From contig JAYFNU010000002.1 in assembly GCA_034933305.1 (NCBI GenBank), positions 20,780-84,779 on the forward strand: a stretch of DNA of 64,000 nt, written 5' to 3'. The notes under the pieces were generated by a model that was given only the letters and a program-made list of their open reading frames with translations, was not told where the DNA came from and ran no database searches. Below are positions 24,211-33,008 of this stretch, in pieces (the first letter of the stretch is position 1; each line of letters opens with the position of its first letter). The stretch is from JAYFNU01 sp034933305. Its GTDB lineage: Bacteria > Bacillota > Clostridia > Oscillospirales > Ruminococcaceae. The translations under genes and the position numbers were made by a program.

Positions 24211-25506
24211 GTGGCGGTCAGGATCACCGGCGTTGAAAAGAACAGCATAGGGCAGGCGCTGGGCATCCGCAGCGGCGACGTGCTCACCGACATCGACGGG
24301 CACGCCGTCAACGACGTGCTCGATTACGGCTTTTATACCGCGGCCGAGCGACTGACGCTGTGCGTCGCGCGCGGCGGCAGGCGGCGGGAGTTCGACGTCG
24401 AGAAAGAGGAGGACGAGGATCTCGGCCTCGCGTTCGAGACCTTTCTCATGGACGAGCAGCGCAGCTGCGCGAACGACTGCATTTTCTGCTTTGTCAACCA
24501 GCTCCCGCCGGGTCTGCGGGACACGCTGTATTTCAAGGACGACGACGAGCGGCTGTCGTTTCTGTTCGGCAACTATGTGACGCTCACCAACATGAACGAC
24601 CGCGAGATCGAGCGCATCATCGACATGAAGGTGTCGCCCATCAACGTGTCGGTGCACACGACCGACCCGGCGCTGCGCAGCGCGATGATGGGCAACCGCT
24701 TCGCGGGGGAAAAGCTGCGCTATCTCTATCGGCTCGCCGAAGCGGGCGTCGAGATCAACTGCCAGATCGTGCTGTGCCGCGGGGTCAACGACGGCGACGC
24801 GCTGCGCGCGACGCTCGCCAAACTGACGTCGCTGCAGCCGTCGGTGCGCTCGATCGCCTGCGTGCCGGCGGGGCTCACCGCCTTCCGCGCGGGCCTGCCC
24901 GCGATCACGCCCTACGACCGCGAAAGCGCCCTCGAGGTCCTTCGCGTCATCGAAGAGGCGCAGGCGCGCTGCCGCGCCGCGGGCGGGACGGCGCTCGTGT
25001 ATCCGGCGGATGAGTTTTTCCTGCTCGCGGGCAGGGACGTCCCCGGCTGCGCGTATTACGACGAGATGCTGCAGCTCGAGAACGGCGTGGGCATGCTCGC
25101 GCTGCTGCGGCAGGAATTTTTCGACGCGCTCGGCGCGCCGGGACCGATCGCGCCGGCGAACGTCGATATCGTCACCGGCGAGGCGGCGGCGCCGTCGCTC
25201 GGCGCGCTCGCGGCCGCGGCGCAGGAGAAGAATCCGGGTCTTCGCTGCGCGGTGCATGCCGTGAAGAATGAATTTTTCGGCGGCAACGTCATCGTCAGCG
25301 GCCTCGTGACCGCGACGGACATCGTCCGGCAGCTCGCCGGGCGGCTCGGCGGCGACCGCGTGCTGCTGCCCGACGATATGCTGCGCAGCGAGGGAGACAT
25401 GTTTCTCGACAGCGTGACGGTCGAAGAGCTCTCGCGGGAGCTCGGGAAGGACATCGCGGTGCTCAGCGGCGGCGCACAGCTCGCCGACGCACTGCTGGGA
25501 AGGTGA
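24211..25506 (+). CDS. DUF512-family radical SAM protein with N-terminal PDZ domain
   Basis: The 431-residue product begins with a PDZ-like module (GIRSGDVLTDIDGHAVND, about 15-40) and continues with a radical SAM-like domain whose cysteines are spaced C-x3-C-x2-C in CANDCIFCF (about 86-94). The C-terminal half is DUF512. The biochemical role of the family is not established. The start is GTG after GGAG. It lies 4 bases upstream of der, an arrangement common in Clostridia, and begins the DUF512-Der-PlsY cluster. Confidence 0.88.
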   Translation: MAVRITGVEKNSIGQALGIRSGDVLTDIDGHAVNDVLDYGFYTAAERLTLCVARGGRRREFDVEKEEDEDLGLAFETFLMDEQRSCANDCIFCFVNQLPPGLRDTLYFKDDDERLSFLFGNYVTLTNMNDREIERIIDMKVSPINVSVHTTDPALRSAMMGNRFAGEKLRYLYRLAEAGVEINCQIVLCRGVNDGDALRATLAKLTSLQPSVRSIACVPAGLTAFRAGLPAITPYDRESALEVLRVIEEAQARCRAAGGTALVYPADEFFLLAGRDVPGCAYYDEMLQLENGVGMLALLRQEFFDALGAPGPIAPANVDIVTGEAAAPSLGALAAAAQEKNPGLRCAVHAVKNEFFGGNVIVSGLVTATDIVRQLAGRLGGDRVLLPDDMLRSEGDMFLDSVTVEELSRELGKDIAVLSGGAQLADALLGR

Positions 25507-25510
25507 AAGA

Positions 25511-26836
25511 ATGGCTAAACAGGTCGTGGCCGTCGTCGGACGGCCGAACGTCGGCAAATCGACGCTTTTCAACAAACTCATCGGCGAACGGCGCGCCATC
25601 GTGGACGACACGCCCGGCGTGACGCGCGACCGCATCTACGGCGAGTGCGAATGGCAGCGCTACCGCTTCATGCTCATCGATACGGGCGGCATCGAGACGG
25701 GCAGCGATGACGAGATCCTCGTGCACATCCGCGAACAGGCGCAGCTCGCCATCGACATGGCGGACGTCATCCTGATGGTCTGCGATGTGCGCGCGGGCGT
25801 CACCGCCGCCGACACGGAGATCGCTTCGATGCTGCGCAAGAGCGGACGGCCCATCGTCCTGTGCGTCAACAAGTGCGACGCGACGGGCGAGCCGCCCATG
25901 GAGCTGTATGACTTCTACTCCCTTGCGCTCGGCGAGCCGTACCCCGTATCGTCCGTGCACGGCCACGGGACGGGCGATCTGCTCGACGCGGTGTGCGCCT
26001 ATCTCAAGCCCGTCGACGCCGAGGCCGAGGATGCCGGCGAGATCCGCGTCGCCGTCATCGGCAAGCCGAACGCCGGAAAATCCTCGCTCGTCAACCGCGT
26101 GCTCGGCGAGCAGCGCATGATCGTCTCCGAGGTGTCGGGGACGACGCGCGACGCCGTCGACGCGCCGGTGGAAAACGAATACGGGCGCTTCGTCTTTATC
26201 GACACCGCGGGCATGCGCAAGAAGGGGAACATCCGCGACGACGTGGAACGGTACAGCGTCGTGCGCGCGCTCGCGGCGGTCGACCGGGCCGACGTGTGCG
26301 TCATCATGGTCGACGCGACCGAGGGCTGCACGGAGCAGGACACCAAGGTCGCCGGCTACGCGCATGAACAGGGCAAGGGTTGCATCATCGCCGTCAACAA
26401 GTGGGATCTCGTCGAGAAAGACGGCAGGACGATGGACGCCGAGCGCAAAAAATACGAGCAGGGCTTCAGCTTTATGAGCTACGCGCCGATCATCTTTATT
26501 TCCGCAAAGACCGGCCAGCGCGTCGACCGGCTGTTCGAGCTCATCAAATATGTCGACGAGCAGAATTCCATGCGCGTCACGACGGGCATGCTCAACGAGC
26601 TGCTCGCGCGCGCCGTCGCGCGGGTGCAGCCGCCGTCGGACAAGGGAAAGCGGCTCAAGATCTATTACATCACGCAGCCGTCGACGCGTCCGCCGACGTT
26701 TGTCTGCTTCGTCAACAGCGCCGATCTGTTCCACTTCTCCTACAAGCGCTATCTCGAGAACCAGATCCGGGAGACCTTCGGCCTCGAGGGGACGCCCGTG
26801 CGCATGATCGTGCGGGAGAGGGGAGACAAGGTATGA
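25511..26836 (+). CDS. der: Ribosome biogenesis GTPase Der
   Basis: The 441-residue product has two consecutive GTPase domains, each with complete G1 to G4 motifs: GRPNVGKSTL and GKPNAGKSSL for G1, DTGG and DTAG for G3, and NKCD and NKWD for G4. A C-terminal KH-like domain follows (about 350-441). Der is needed for 50S subunit maturation. It overlaps plsY by ATGA, so the two are translationally coupled. Confidence 0.95.
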   Translation: MAKQVVAVVGRPNVGKSTLFNKLIGERRAIVDDTPGVTRDRIYGECEWQRYRFMLIDTGGIETGSDDEILVHIREQAQLAIDMADVILMVCDVRAGVTAADTEIASMLRKSGRPIVLCVNKCDATGEPPMELYDFYSLALGEPYPVSSVHGHGTGDLLDAVCAYLKPVDAEAEDAGEIRVAVIGKPNAGKSSLVNRVLGEQRMIVSEVSGTTRDAVDAPVENEYGRFVFIDTAGMRKKGNIRDDVERYSVVRALAAVDRADVCVIMVDATEGCTEQDTKVAGYAHEQGKGCIIAVNKWDLVEKDGRTMDAERKKYEQGFSFMSYAPIIFISAKTGQRVDRLFELIKYVDEQNSMRVTTGMLNELLARAVARVQPPSDKGKRLKIYYITQPSTRPPTFVCFVNSADLFHFSYKRYLENQIRETFGLEGTPVRMIVRERGDKV

Positions 26837-27468
26837 CGGCCGTCACTGCCTACGGGCTGACCGCGCTCGGCGCCTATCTGCTGGGCTCGCTGTGCTTCGG
26901 CATCATTTTCACCCGGCTGTTCGCGCACGAGGACATCCGCTCGAAGGGCAGCGGCAACGCCGGCATGACCAACGTACTGCGCTCGGTCGGCCTTCGCGCG
27001 GGCGCGCTCACGGGCGTCGGCGACTTCGCAAAGGGCGTCGCAGCCCTCGTGCTCGGGCGCGCCATCTTCCTGTCGGCCGGCCTCGATCCGCAGACGGGGG
27101 CCTACGTCGCCGCCTTCGGGGCGCTCGCGGGGCACCTGTTCCCGCTGTACTTCGGCTTCCGGGGCGGCAAGGGCGTCATGACGTCGGCGGGCATTCTGCT
27201 GGTGCTCAATCCGCTGCTGCTCGTCGTGCTCGGCTGCGTTTTCGCGCTGGTCTTCGCGCTGTCGAAGATCGTGTCGCTCGCGTCGCTCGCGGCGGCGCTG
27301 TGCTTCCCCATTGCGAACTTCGTCGCCTGCACCCTCTCCGGAACGGAGCGGACGGTGTCGACGATCGTCGCCGCGGCCATGGCCGCGCTCGTGTTCTGGT
27401 CGCACCGCGCCAATATCCGGCGGCTCGCGAACGGCACGGAGAAGCGCCTCGAGATCAATAAAAAGTAG
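26833..27468 (+). CDS. plsY: Glycerol-3-phosphate acyltransferase PlsY
   Basis: The 211-residue membrane protein has the three PlsY motifs: SGNAGMTNVLR (with the preceding IRSKGS), the FRGGKGVMTS loop, and a C-terminal FWSHRANIRRL segment. It transfers the acyl group from acyl-phosphate to glycerol-3-phosphate, the first step of phospholipid synthesis. The start at 26833 overlaps the stop of der by ATGA. A terminator follows. Confidence 0.93.
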   Translation: MTAVTAYGLTALGAYLLGSLCFGIIFTRLFAHEDIRSKGSGNAGMTNVLRSVGLRAGALTGVGDFAKGVAALVLGRAIFLSAGLDPQTGAYVAAFGALAGHLFPLYFGFRGGKGVMTSAGILLVLNPLLLVVLGCVFALVFALSKIVSLASLAAALCFPIANFVACTLSGTERTVSTIVAAAMAALVFWSHRANIRRLANGTEKRLEINKK

Positions 27469-27475
27469 CGCATGC

Positions 27476-27516
27476 GCGGGTCGGCCGGCTTCATAAGCGG
27501 CGGACCCGCGATTTTT
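27476..27516 (+). terminator. Rho-independent terminator of the DUF512-der-plsY operon
   Basis: GCGGGTC (27476-27482) pairs with GACCCGC (27503-27509) around a GC-rich inner loop, followed by GATTTTT. Confidence 0.75.
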
Positions 27517-27583
27517 ACAAAAAAAACAAATTGCAGACAAAATTACGCTCTGTAATATTTCAGCCCGGCGCGCGGCTTCCGTA

Positions 27584-27612
27584 TTGTCCGCGCCGGGCAA
27601 AAATGGTATGAT
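27584..27612 (+). promoter_or_regulatory. SigA-type promoter of the pyrophosphatase operon
   Basis: TTGTCC (27584-27589) and TATGAT (27607-27612) are 17 bp apart. A second candidate, TTGCAG (27531-27536) with TAATAT (27553-27558) at 16 bp, lies upstream. Confidence 0.6.
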
Positions 27613-27638
27613 AAGAAAAAGCGTTTGAGGAGTGCAAA

Positions 27639-28187
27639 ATGAATATCTGGCATGACATCGATCCCGCGCGCGTCCAGCCCGAAAGCTTCGCCGCCGTCAT
27701 CGAGATCCCCAAGGGCGGCAAGATCAAATATGAGCTCGACAAGGAGACGGGTCTGCTGCGTCTCGACCGCATCCTTTACACGGCGACGCACTATCCCGAG
27801 AACTACGGCTTTATCCCGCACACCTATGCGGACGACCTCGATCCGCTCGACGTGCTCGTCATCTGCACCGAGCCGATGGTGCCGCTGTCGATCGTGCAGT
27901 GCTATCCCATCGGCGTCGTGACGATGCTCGACGGCGGCAAGAACGACGAAAAGATCATCGCCGTCCCGTTCTCCGATCCGATGTACAACGGCTACCGCGA
28001 CATCGAAGCTCTGCCGTCGCACATGTTCAAGCAGATCGAGCATTTCTTTTCCGTCTACAAGGACCTCGAGGGCAAGGAGACGGCCGTCAACCCCGTGGAG
28101 GGCCGCGGCCGCGCCGTCAAGGTCATCGAGGAGGCCATCAAGAGCTACACGCAGAAATTCGGTGAGGAGGCGCCGCCCGCGAAATGA
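27639..28187 (+). CDS. ppa: Inorganic pyrophosphatase (family I)
   Basis: The 182-residue product is a soluble family I pyrophosphatase: EIPKGGKIKYELDKETG near the N-terminus, NYGFIPHTY, and the metal-binding DPLDVLV signature (about 69-75). It hydrolyses PPi to drive biosynthetic reactions. The Shine-Dalgarno is GAGG. The stop overlaps the rmuC start by ATGA. Confidence 0.95.
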   Translation: MNIWHDIDPARVQPESFAAVIEIPKGGKIKYELDKETGLLRLDRILYTATHYPENYGFIPHTYADDLDPLDVLVICTEPMVPLSIVQCYPIGVVTMLDGGKNDEKIIAVPFSDPMYNGYRDIEALPSHMFKQIEHFFSVYKDLEGKETAVNPVEGRGRAVKVIEEAIKSYTQKFGEEAPPAK

Positions 28188-29467
28188 GTGCGAGTGAGAT
28201 CCTGCTGCTGTGCATAGCGGTGCTGTCCGGTGTCGCCGTCGCGCTGCTCGTCGTCGTGCTGTTCCGCGTGTCCGGACGGAACGATTACGACGAGCTGACG
28301 GAGACGCTTCGCCGCGAGGTGCTCGGGGAGCAGCGCGAATCCCGCAAGGAGACCGTCGCGAACCTCAACGCCATGTCGGAGATGCTCAACACGTCGCTGC
28401 AGGGGGCGTTTACCCGGCAGGACGCGCGGCTCGACGCGATGACGAAGACGATGACCGACAGCCTCGGCGCGGTCAACGAGCGGTTCAAGAGCTTTTCGGT
28501 CGAGAGCGAGCAGCGGCTCGACAACATGCGCACGACGATGGAGAACCGCCTCGCCGCGCTGCAGGAGGACAACAGCAAAAAACTCGAGAAGATGCGCGAG
28601 ACCGTCGACGAGAAGCTGCAGAAGACGCTCGAGGACAAGATCGGACAGTCGTTCCGGCTCGTCAGCGAGCGGCTCGAGCAGGTCTACAAGGGGCTCGGCG
28701 AGATGCAGACGCTCGCGGCGGGCGTCGGCGACCTCAAGAAGGTGCTGTCGAACGTCAAGACCCGCGGCATCCTCGGCGAGATCCAGCTCGGCGCCATCCT
28801 CGAGCAGATGATGGCCCGCGAGCAGTACGCCGAGAACGTCGCCACCAAGCAGGGGAGCCGCGACGTCGTCGAGTACGCCGTGCGCCTGCCGTCGGAGGAC
28901 GGCAGCGTCACCTATTTGCCCATCGACGCGAAATTCCCGCTCGACACCTACGGGGCGCTGATGGACGCGTACGATGCGGGCGAGCCGTCCGGCATCGAGT
29001 TTGCCGCCAAGCAGCTTGAAAACCGCATCAAAATGGAAGCGAAGGACATTCGCGACAAATACATTGATCCGCCCAACACGACGGATTTCGCCATCATGTT
29101 CCTGCCCATCGAGGGCCTGTACGCGGAGGTCGTGCGCCGCGGCATGGTGGAGACGCTCAGCCGCGACTACAAGGTGACGATCGCCGGCCCGACCACGATG
29201 GCCGCGCTGCTCAACAGCCTGCAGATGGGCTTTAAGACGCTCGCCATCCAGAAGCGGTCGGGCGAGGTCTGGAAGGTGCTCGGCGCCGTCAAGACGGAGT
29301 TCGACAACTTTGCCGAGGTGCTCTCCGCGACGCAGCAGCGCCTCAACCAGGCCAACACCGAGCTCGACAAGCTCGTGGGCGTGCGCACGCGCCAGATCCA
29401 GCGTCGGCTCAAGGACGTCTCGTCGGCCACGGCCTGCGACGACGACCAGCCCGCCATCGGCGAATAA
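28184..29467 (+). CDS. rmuC: DNA recombination protein RmuC
   Basis: The 427-residue product has an N-terminal membrane anchor (about 5-25), a long predicted coiled coil (about 40-180) and the conserved RmuC core with LGEIQLGAILEQM, YLPIDAKFPL and the GPTTMAALLNSLQMGF segment. RmuC is a nuclease-like protein that limits inversions in E. coli. It is translationally coupled to the pyrophosphatase. A terminator follows the stop. Confidence 0.93.
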   Translation: MSASEILLLCIAVLSGVAVALLVVVLFRVSGRNDYDELTETLRREVLGEQRESRKETVANLNAMSEMLNTSLQGAFTRQDARLDAMTKTMTDSLGAVNERFKSFSVESEQRLDNMRTTMENRLAALQEDNSKKLEKMRETVDEKLQKTLEDKIGQSFRLVSERLEQVYKGLGEMQTLAAGVGDLKKVLSNVKTRGILGEIQLGAILEQMMAREQYAENVATKQGSRDVVEYAVRLPSEDGSVTYLPIDAKFPLDTYGALMDAYDAGEPSGIEFAAKQLENRIKMEAKDIRDKYIDPPNTTDFAIMFLPIEGLYAEVVRRGMVETLSRDYKVTIAGPTTMAALLNSLQMGFKTLAIQKRSGEVWKVLGAVKTEFDNFAEVLSATQQRLNQANTELDKLVGVRTRQIQRRLKDVSSATACDDDQPAIGE

Positions 29468-29478
29468 AAAAGAAGACC

Positions 29479-29519
29479 GCGGTCCGGACCGCTTCGGCAG
29501 GTCCGGGCCGCCTTTTTTG
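29479..29519 (+). terminator. Rho-independent terminator of ppa-rmuC
   Basis: GCGGTCCGGACC (29479-29490) pairs with 29500-29511 and is followed by CTTTTTT. Confidence 0.85.
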
Positions 29520-29545
29520 CGGCGGACAGAATTTACAATTCCTAT

Positions 29546-29573
29546 ATTTACATTAAAGGCCGATGTGATATAA
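29546..29573 (+). promoter_or_regulatory. SigA-type promoter of the flippase-like gene
   Basis: TTTACA (29546-29551) and TATAAT (29568-29573) are 16 bp apart. The start would be near 29580, about 100 bases before the ATG. Confidence 0.75.
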
Positions 29574-29595
29574 TTGCAGAACAGCGAAGGACGCC

Positions 29596-29645
29596 CCTGC
29601 GGCACAGTCTGTGATCCCCGGAAGGCCCCGCCGCAGGTTCTTTTT
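29596..29645 (+). promoter_or_regulatory. Attenuator-like terminator hairpin in the leader
   Basis: CCTGCGGC (29596-29603) pairs perfectly with GCCGCAGG (29630-29637) and is followed by TTCTTTTT. The hairpin lies entirely inside the untranslated leader of the next gene, so transcription must pass it. No T-box or known riboswitch core is visible before it. Confidence 0.6.
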
Positions 29646-29683
29646 CCCGATCGTCTCAAATAGAATATACAGGAGAAATCTTT

Positions 29684-30910
29684 ATGCCGAGTTCTGTCAC
29701 CGGGGACATGTCCGCAAAGCAGCCGCGGCGCCAGCTGTTGAAGCCGGAGTACGGCGGCCGTCGTTATATAGGAAGAAAAGAGTCGGCCCGCGCACTTTCC
29801 GAAGGGCCGCAGGGACGGCCGGAGATGAAACAGATCAAAAAGAACAGCCACTTGTTCGGCAAGCTGTTTTTGCTTGCCCTCATGGCCGTTACCTTTTATG
29901 TCACATTCAAGAATACCCCCGCGAGCGAGATCCTCGACGCGCTCTCGGAAGTCAACGCCTGGTGGATCGCGGCGGGCGTGCTCGTCATGTGCCTGAGCAT
30001 CCTGTTTCAGGCGCTGGCGCTCGGCGCGCCGTTCGAGCTGTTCGGCCGCAGGCTGCCGCTCAAGCGCAAGCTCGATTATGCGCTCGCCGGCTTCTTCTTC
30101 AGCGCCGTCACGCCCTCCTCGACGGGCGGACAGCCCATGCAGATCTATTACATGTGCCGCGATAATCTGCGCGTGTCGCACGTGTCGATCTCGATGCTGC
30201 TCGCGAACCTTTCCTACCAGATCACGGTGCTCGTGCTCGGCGCGGGCATGTTCATCGTCAAATACAAATATGTGACGGAGCACCTCAGCGGCTTCGGCGC
30301 GCTCGTCTTTTTCGGCATCATCATGAACCTGCTGCTGATGATCGCCATTTGCTTCGCGCTGTTTTCCAAGCGCTTTGCGCCGATGGCGGCGGATAAGATC
30401 ATCGGGCTGCTCGCGAAGCTGCGCCTCGTTCGCAACGGGGACAAAGTCCGCGCGCGCGTGCACGCCCAGATGCAGGAATATCAGACCTGCGCGGCGGCTG
30501 TGCGCACGCACCCGCGGCTGTTCTGGGAGCCGTTCATCTATACCTTCCTGCAGATGCTCACCAACTACTCCGTGCCGTTCTTCGTCTATAAGGCATTTTC
30601 GCTCACCGGCGCGACAGCCTTCGACCTTATCGCGCTCGAGTCGGTATTGTTTATCGCGGTTTCCTTCCTGCCGCTGCCCGGCGCCATGGGCGCGAGCGAG
30701 AGCGGATTCGTGCGCCTGTTCAAGACTTTCTTCACCGAACAGACGGTCGTGCCCGCGATGCTGTTGTCCCGCTCCGTCAGCTTTTATCTCATGCTCATCG
30801 TCAGCGGCATCGATGTGACCGGCATGCAGGCGCGCCGTCCGGACGCATCGCGCCGCCGGCTGCATCTGCGCCGCTCGCCCATGCCGCCCGCGCTGGACGC
30901 CGCCGAATAG
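29684..30910 (+). CDS. Flippase-like integral membrane protein (LPG synthase TM region family)
   Basis: The 408-residue product has a hydrophilic N-terminal extension of about 47 residues, then about seven or eight membrane segments with the UPF0104 features: FFFSAVTPSSTGGQPMQ near residue 140 and FLPLPGAMGASESG near 330. Members are related to the membrane half of MprF and to glycolipid flippases. There is no soluble aminoacyl-transfer domain, so it is not a lysyl-PG synthase. I keep ATG 29684 because CAGGAGA lies eight bases upstream; ATG 29825 would remove the extension. Confidence 0.82.
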   Translation: MPSSVTGDMSAKQPRRQLLKPEYGGRRYIGRKESARALSEGPQGRPEMKQIKKNSHLFGKLFLLALMAVTFYVTFKNTPASEILDALSEVNAWWIAAGVLVMCLSILFQALALGAPFELFGRRLPLKRKLDYALAGFFFSAVTPSSTGGQPMQIYYMCRDNLRVSHVSISMLLANLSYQITVLVLGAGMFIVKYKYVTEHLSGFGALVFFGIIMNLLLMIAICFALFSKRFAPMAADKIIGLLAKLRLVRNGDKVRARVHAQMQEYQTCAAAVRTHPRLFWEPFIYTFLQMLTNYSVPFFVYKAFSLTGATAFDLIALESVLFIAVSFLPLPGAMGASESGFVRLFKTFFTEQTVVPAMLLSRSVSFYLMLIVSGIDVTGMQARRPDASRRRLHLRRSPMPPALDAAE

Positions 30911-30955
30911 CGGACGGACAGGCGCCCGCCGCCGAGCCGAAACGCATAAAAATGG

Positions 30956-30984
30956 TTGACACCGCATGATCGCGATGTTATAAT
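30956..30984 (+). promoter_or_regulatory. Consensus SigA promoter of tRNA-Leu
   Basis: TTGACA (30956-30961) and TATAAT (30979-30984) are exactly 17 bp apart, 22 bases before the mature tRNA. Confidence 0.9.
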
Positions 30985-31005
30985 AATTTTCGCGGCTGAT
31001 CCTCT

Positions 31006-31089
31006 GCGAGTGTGCTGGAATTGGCAGACAGGCACGTTTGAGGGGCGTGTGTCTATGACGTACGAGTTCAAATCTCGTCACTCGCACCA
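31006..31089 (+). tRNA. tRNA-Leu (anticodon GAG)
   Basis: The acceptor arms GCGAGTG and CACTCGC pair perfectly, with discriminator A and encoded CCA at the 3' end. The anticodon stem CACGT/GCGTG encloses TTGAGGG, giving anticodon GAG. A long variable arm and the TTCAAAT T-loop identify a class II tRNA. It is the likely integration target of the mobile element that begins just downstream. Confidence 0.95.
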
Positions 31090-31097
31090 CGCTGAAA

Positions 31098-31138
31098 ATC
31101 CCGTAAATGCCCATGAATTGGGCGTTTACGGGATTTTT
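31098..31138. terminator. Strong bidirectional terminator after tRNA-Leu
   Basis: A 16-bp stem joins 31098-31113 and 31119-31134 (ATCCCGTAAATGCCCA with one G-U pair), with A- and T-runs on either side. It can end both the tRNA transcript and the opposing integrase transcript. Confidence 0.85.
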
Positions 31139-31158
31139 GTTTTGCCCGAAAAGTCCCG

Positions 31159-31190
31159 AGTCCAACTCGAGGCCAACTGAAAGTCCAACT
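31159..31190. repeat. Three phased CCAACT repeats, possible integrase arm sites
   Basis: CCAACT occurs at 31162, 31173 and 31185, each preceded by AGT or AGG, at spacings of 11 and 12 bases (about one helical turn). They lie between the tRNA and the integrase gene, where arm-type sites would be expected. Confidence 0.45.
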
Positions 31191-31212
31191 TTTTTGAGGA
31201 GCTGCTTTATGT

Positions 31213-31235
31213 GCGCGGCATCTGCCGCGCTTTTT
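31213..31235 (+). terminator. Second terminator hairpin before the integrase 3' end
   Basis: GCGCGGCA (31213-31220) pairs with TGCCGCGC (31223-31230), followed by TTTTT on the + strand. Confidence 0.65.
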
Positions 31236-31244
31236 GTTGCCTTT

Positions 31245-32486
31245 TCACAGCTTCGGCTCGAATAAGCTCGCCATCGTGTCGGCGGCCTGCTCTTCCTTTT
31301 CCGAGATGAAGTCGAGATATTTGTCGGTCGTCGAGATGTTCGTGTGGCCGAGGTGCCCCATCAGGCTCTTTGCGTCGATACCGTTCGCCATCAGAAGTGT
31401 TGCGTTGGTGTGCCGGAGCTGGTGGATAGAGCACCGCGCAAGGCCGTATTGCTTTTGAAAACGCTGTAGCCAGGTGTAGGGCGTGCACGGGTGCATAGGG
31501 CCGCCGCCGTATGTGGTAAATACATATCCCTTCGGATTCCAATCCGCCCCTATTTTTTCACGAGCGGAATCATCCTCTTTTTTTAGCTCACGCAAAGCTT
31601 TCGAGATCTCCGGCGTGATCTTTAGTGTTCGTACAGATGATTCCGTTTTGGGCGTTTCCTCATAGATTCCTTTGTTGTGACTATACTGCACTGTCGTGTC
31701 GATGCGGATCTTCATTTCGTCAAACATCACCTTATCCCAGCAAAGTCCTCCAGCTTCCGCGCGGCGCGTTCCTGTTTGCATGCACAGAAGAAGGTAGGCG
31801 CGGTACTTTGCGGGCGCATGTTCGATTAAGGCGTTGTAGAAAACAACAGCTTCGTCTTCGGTCAACGCTTTCACCTTCTTGTATTTGGATTTTGGTATCG
31901 ATACAGCGTTCATTGGATTATCGCTGAGCTTTTTCCAGCCACAAGCCGAATCGAATATGTTTTTGAGAAGAACATAGTATTCCCGAACGGATTTCATTGA
32001 AAGCGGCTTACCGTTGCGGAGATTTGCACCGTCCTCGCGAAGGCTCTTAAGGAAACTGACAATGTCTATCGACTCGATGTCGTCAAGGTTTCTTCCTCCG
32101 AAATATCCTTCGACTCGCTTGAGCTTGGATTCATAGGTGTCAAGCGTCTTTTGCTTGAGGTTATACTGCGCTGACAGCCAGAATTCGGTGAACTCTTTGA
32201 AGGCATATCCCGGTTCATGCGTCAGCGCTATATTCACAACCGATCTTTCCGCCTCAGTGTCATTTTGCAACTCAATGGCATCGCTGTTCGCTTCGACTTC
32301 GTCTTCAAAGAGCAGTTGCTGCCGCATGAGCTCTCGCTCTATCTTTGACGCTGGCAGCTTCGGATCAAAGCGCCAGTTGCGGGCGAGTATTATTTTTTTG
32401 CCGTTGGGTTTATCTCCGGCATACACCCGAAGCTGGTACCCCGTCAGCGCACCTGTCTTTTTGTCATATAGCGGACGCGGCTTCAT
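31245..32486 (-). CDS. int: Tyrosine recombinase/integrase
   Basis: The 413-residue product has an N-terminal arm-binding type domain, a SAM-like core-binding domain (about 125-220) and a C-terminal catalytic domain with the recombinase residues: Arg in QTGTRRAEAGGL, HQLRHTNATLL (His-x-x-Arg), a second His in GHLGHTNISTT and the nucleophile in TDKYLD. It resembles Tn916-type integrases. Its 3' end points at tRNA-Leu. It follows the excisionase-like gene by 3 bases, as in int-xis modules. Confidence 0.93.
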   Translation of the reverse strand: MKPRPLYDKKTGALTGYQLRVYAGDKPNGKKIILARNWRFDPKLPASKIERELMRQQLLFEDEVEANSDAIELQNDTEAERSVVNIALTHEPGYAFKEFTEFWLSAQYNLKQKTLDTYESKLKRVEGYFGGRNLDDIESIDIVSFLKSLREDGANLRNGKPLSMKSVREYYVLLKNIFDSACGWKKLSDNPMNAVSIPKSKYKKVKALTEDEAVVFYNALIEHAPAKYRAYLLLCMQTGTRRAEAGGLCWDKVMFDEMKIRIDTTVQYSHNKGIYEETPKTESSVRTLKITPEISKALRELKKEDDSAREKIGADWNPKGYVFTTYGGGPMHPCTPYTWLQRFQKQYGLARCSIHQLRHTNATLLMANGIDAKSLMGHLGHTNISTTDKYLDFISEKEEQAADTMASLFEPKL

Positions 32487-32489
32487 GAG

Positions 32490-32705
32490 CTACCTCCCTA
32501 TAGGAACGCGCCTCGTGTTTCTGCGCGCCACGAAAACATTCATATCATCCGCAAAGGTGTCGATGTTTATGAGCACTCGGTTTCCGATGCGGACACAGGG
32601 AAAGCCGAAATCGATCAGCGTTCGGATTGTGCTTTCACCGATCATTGTGTTTGGATTGTTTTCTTTTAGGTATGCCGCGGTGCGGCGTATAGTCATCCAG
32701 TTCAT
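32490..32705 (-). CDS. xis: Excisionase-like helix-turn-helix protein
   Basis: The 71-residue protein has a MerR/excisionase-type winged helix: TIRRTAAYLKE, then GESTIRTLIDFG, FPCVRIGNRVLI and a short acidic tail. Such proteins bend att-site DNA and set the direction of integrase. A strong Shine-Dalgarno (AAGGAGGAA on the minus strand) precedes it, and the integrase follows within 3 bases. Confidence 0.82.
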   Translation of the reverse strand: MNWMTIRRTAAYLKENNPNTMIGESTIRTLIDFGFPCVRIGNRVLINIDTFADDMNVFVARRNTRRVPIGR

Positions 32706-32825
32706 AATGTTCCTCCTTGGATTGTCGGGCGGGATGGGTTTTTGCTTCTTATCGTACTAAGACATACCAGTCCCGCCCGATTTTTTTACTCCTTTTTGTT
32801 TATGCTCATCTACCCTAAACAGACG

Positions 32826-33008
32826 GCGGATGGCTTGTCCGCTCCACGGGTTACCTGGACCTCCATAAAGTCCCAAAGACTTTGTGGGGGTGGTCGGCTC
32901 CCCTCCGAGGTTCTCTCCGAGCTGCACCCATTGCTTGAGTCTGTGGCTGTGCAGGTGTACCATTGTCGCCCTCGCTTTCATGGCCCGTCGCCCGTATGCC
33001 TTCGGGCG
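32826..33008 (-). ncRNA. Candidate structured RNA in the leader of xis-int
   Basis: The 460-base interval upstream of xis has no convincing gene but contains five short hairpins in about 180 bases: GCGGA/TCCGC (32826-32842), AAAGTC/GACTTT (32867-32883), GGGG/CCCC (32886-32903), CTGCAC/GTGCAG (32922-32954) and CGCCCG/CGGGCG (32989-33008). It is GC-richer than the surrounding element. A short overlapping frame without good codon pattern is the alternative. The minus strand is chosen because it would be the xis-int leader. Confidence 0.4.
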
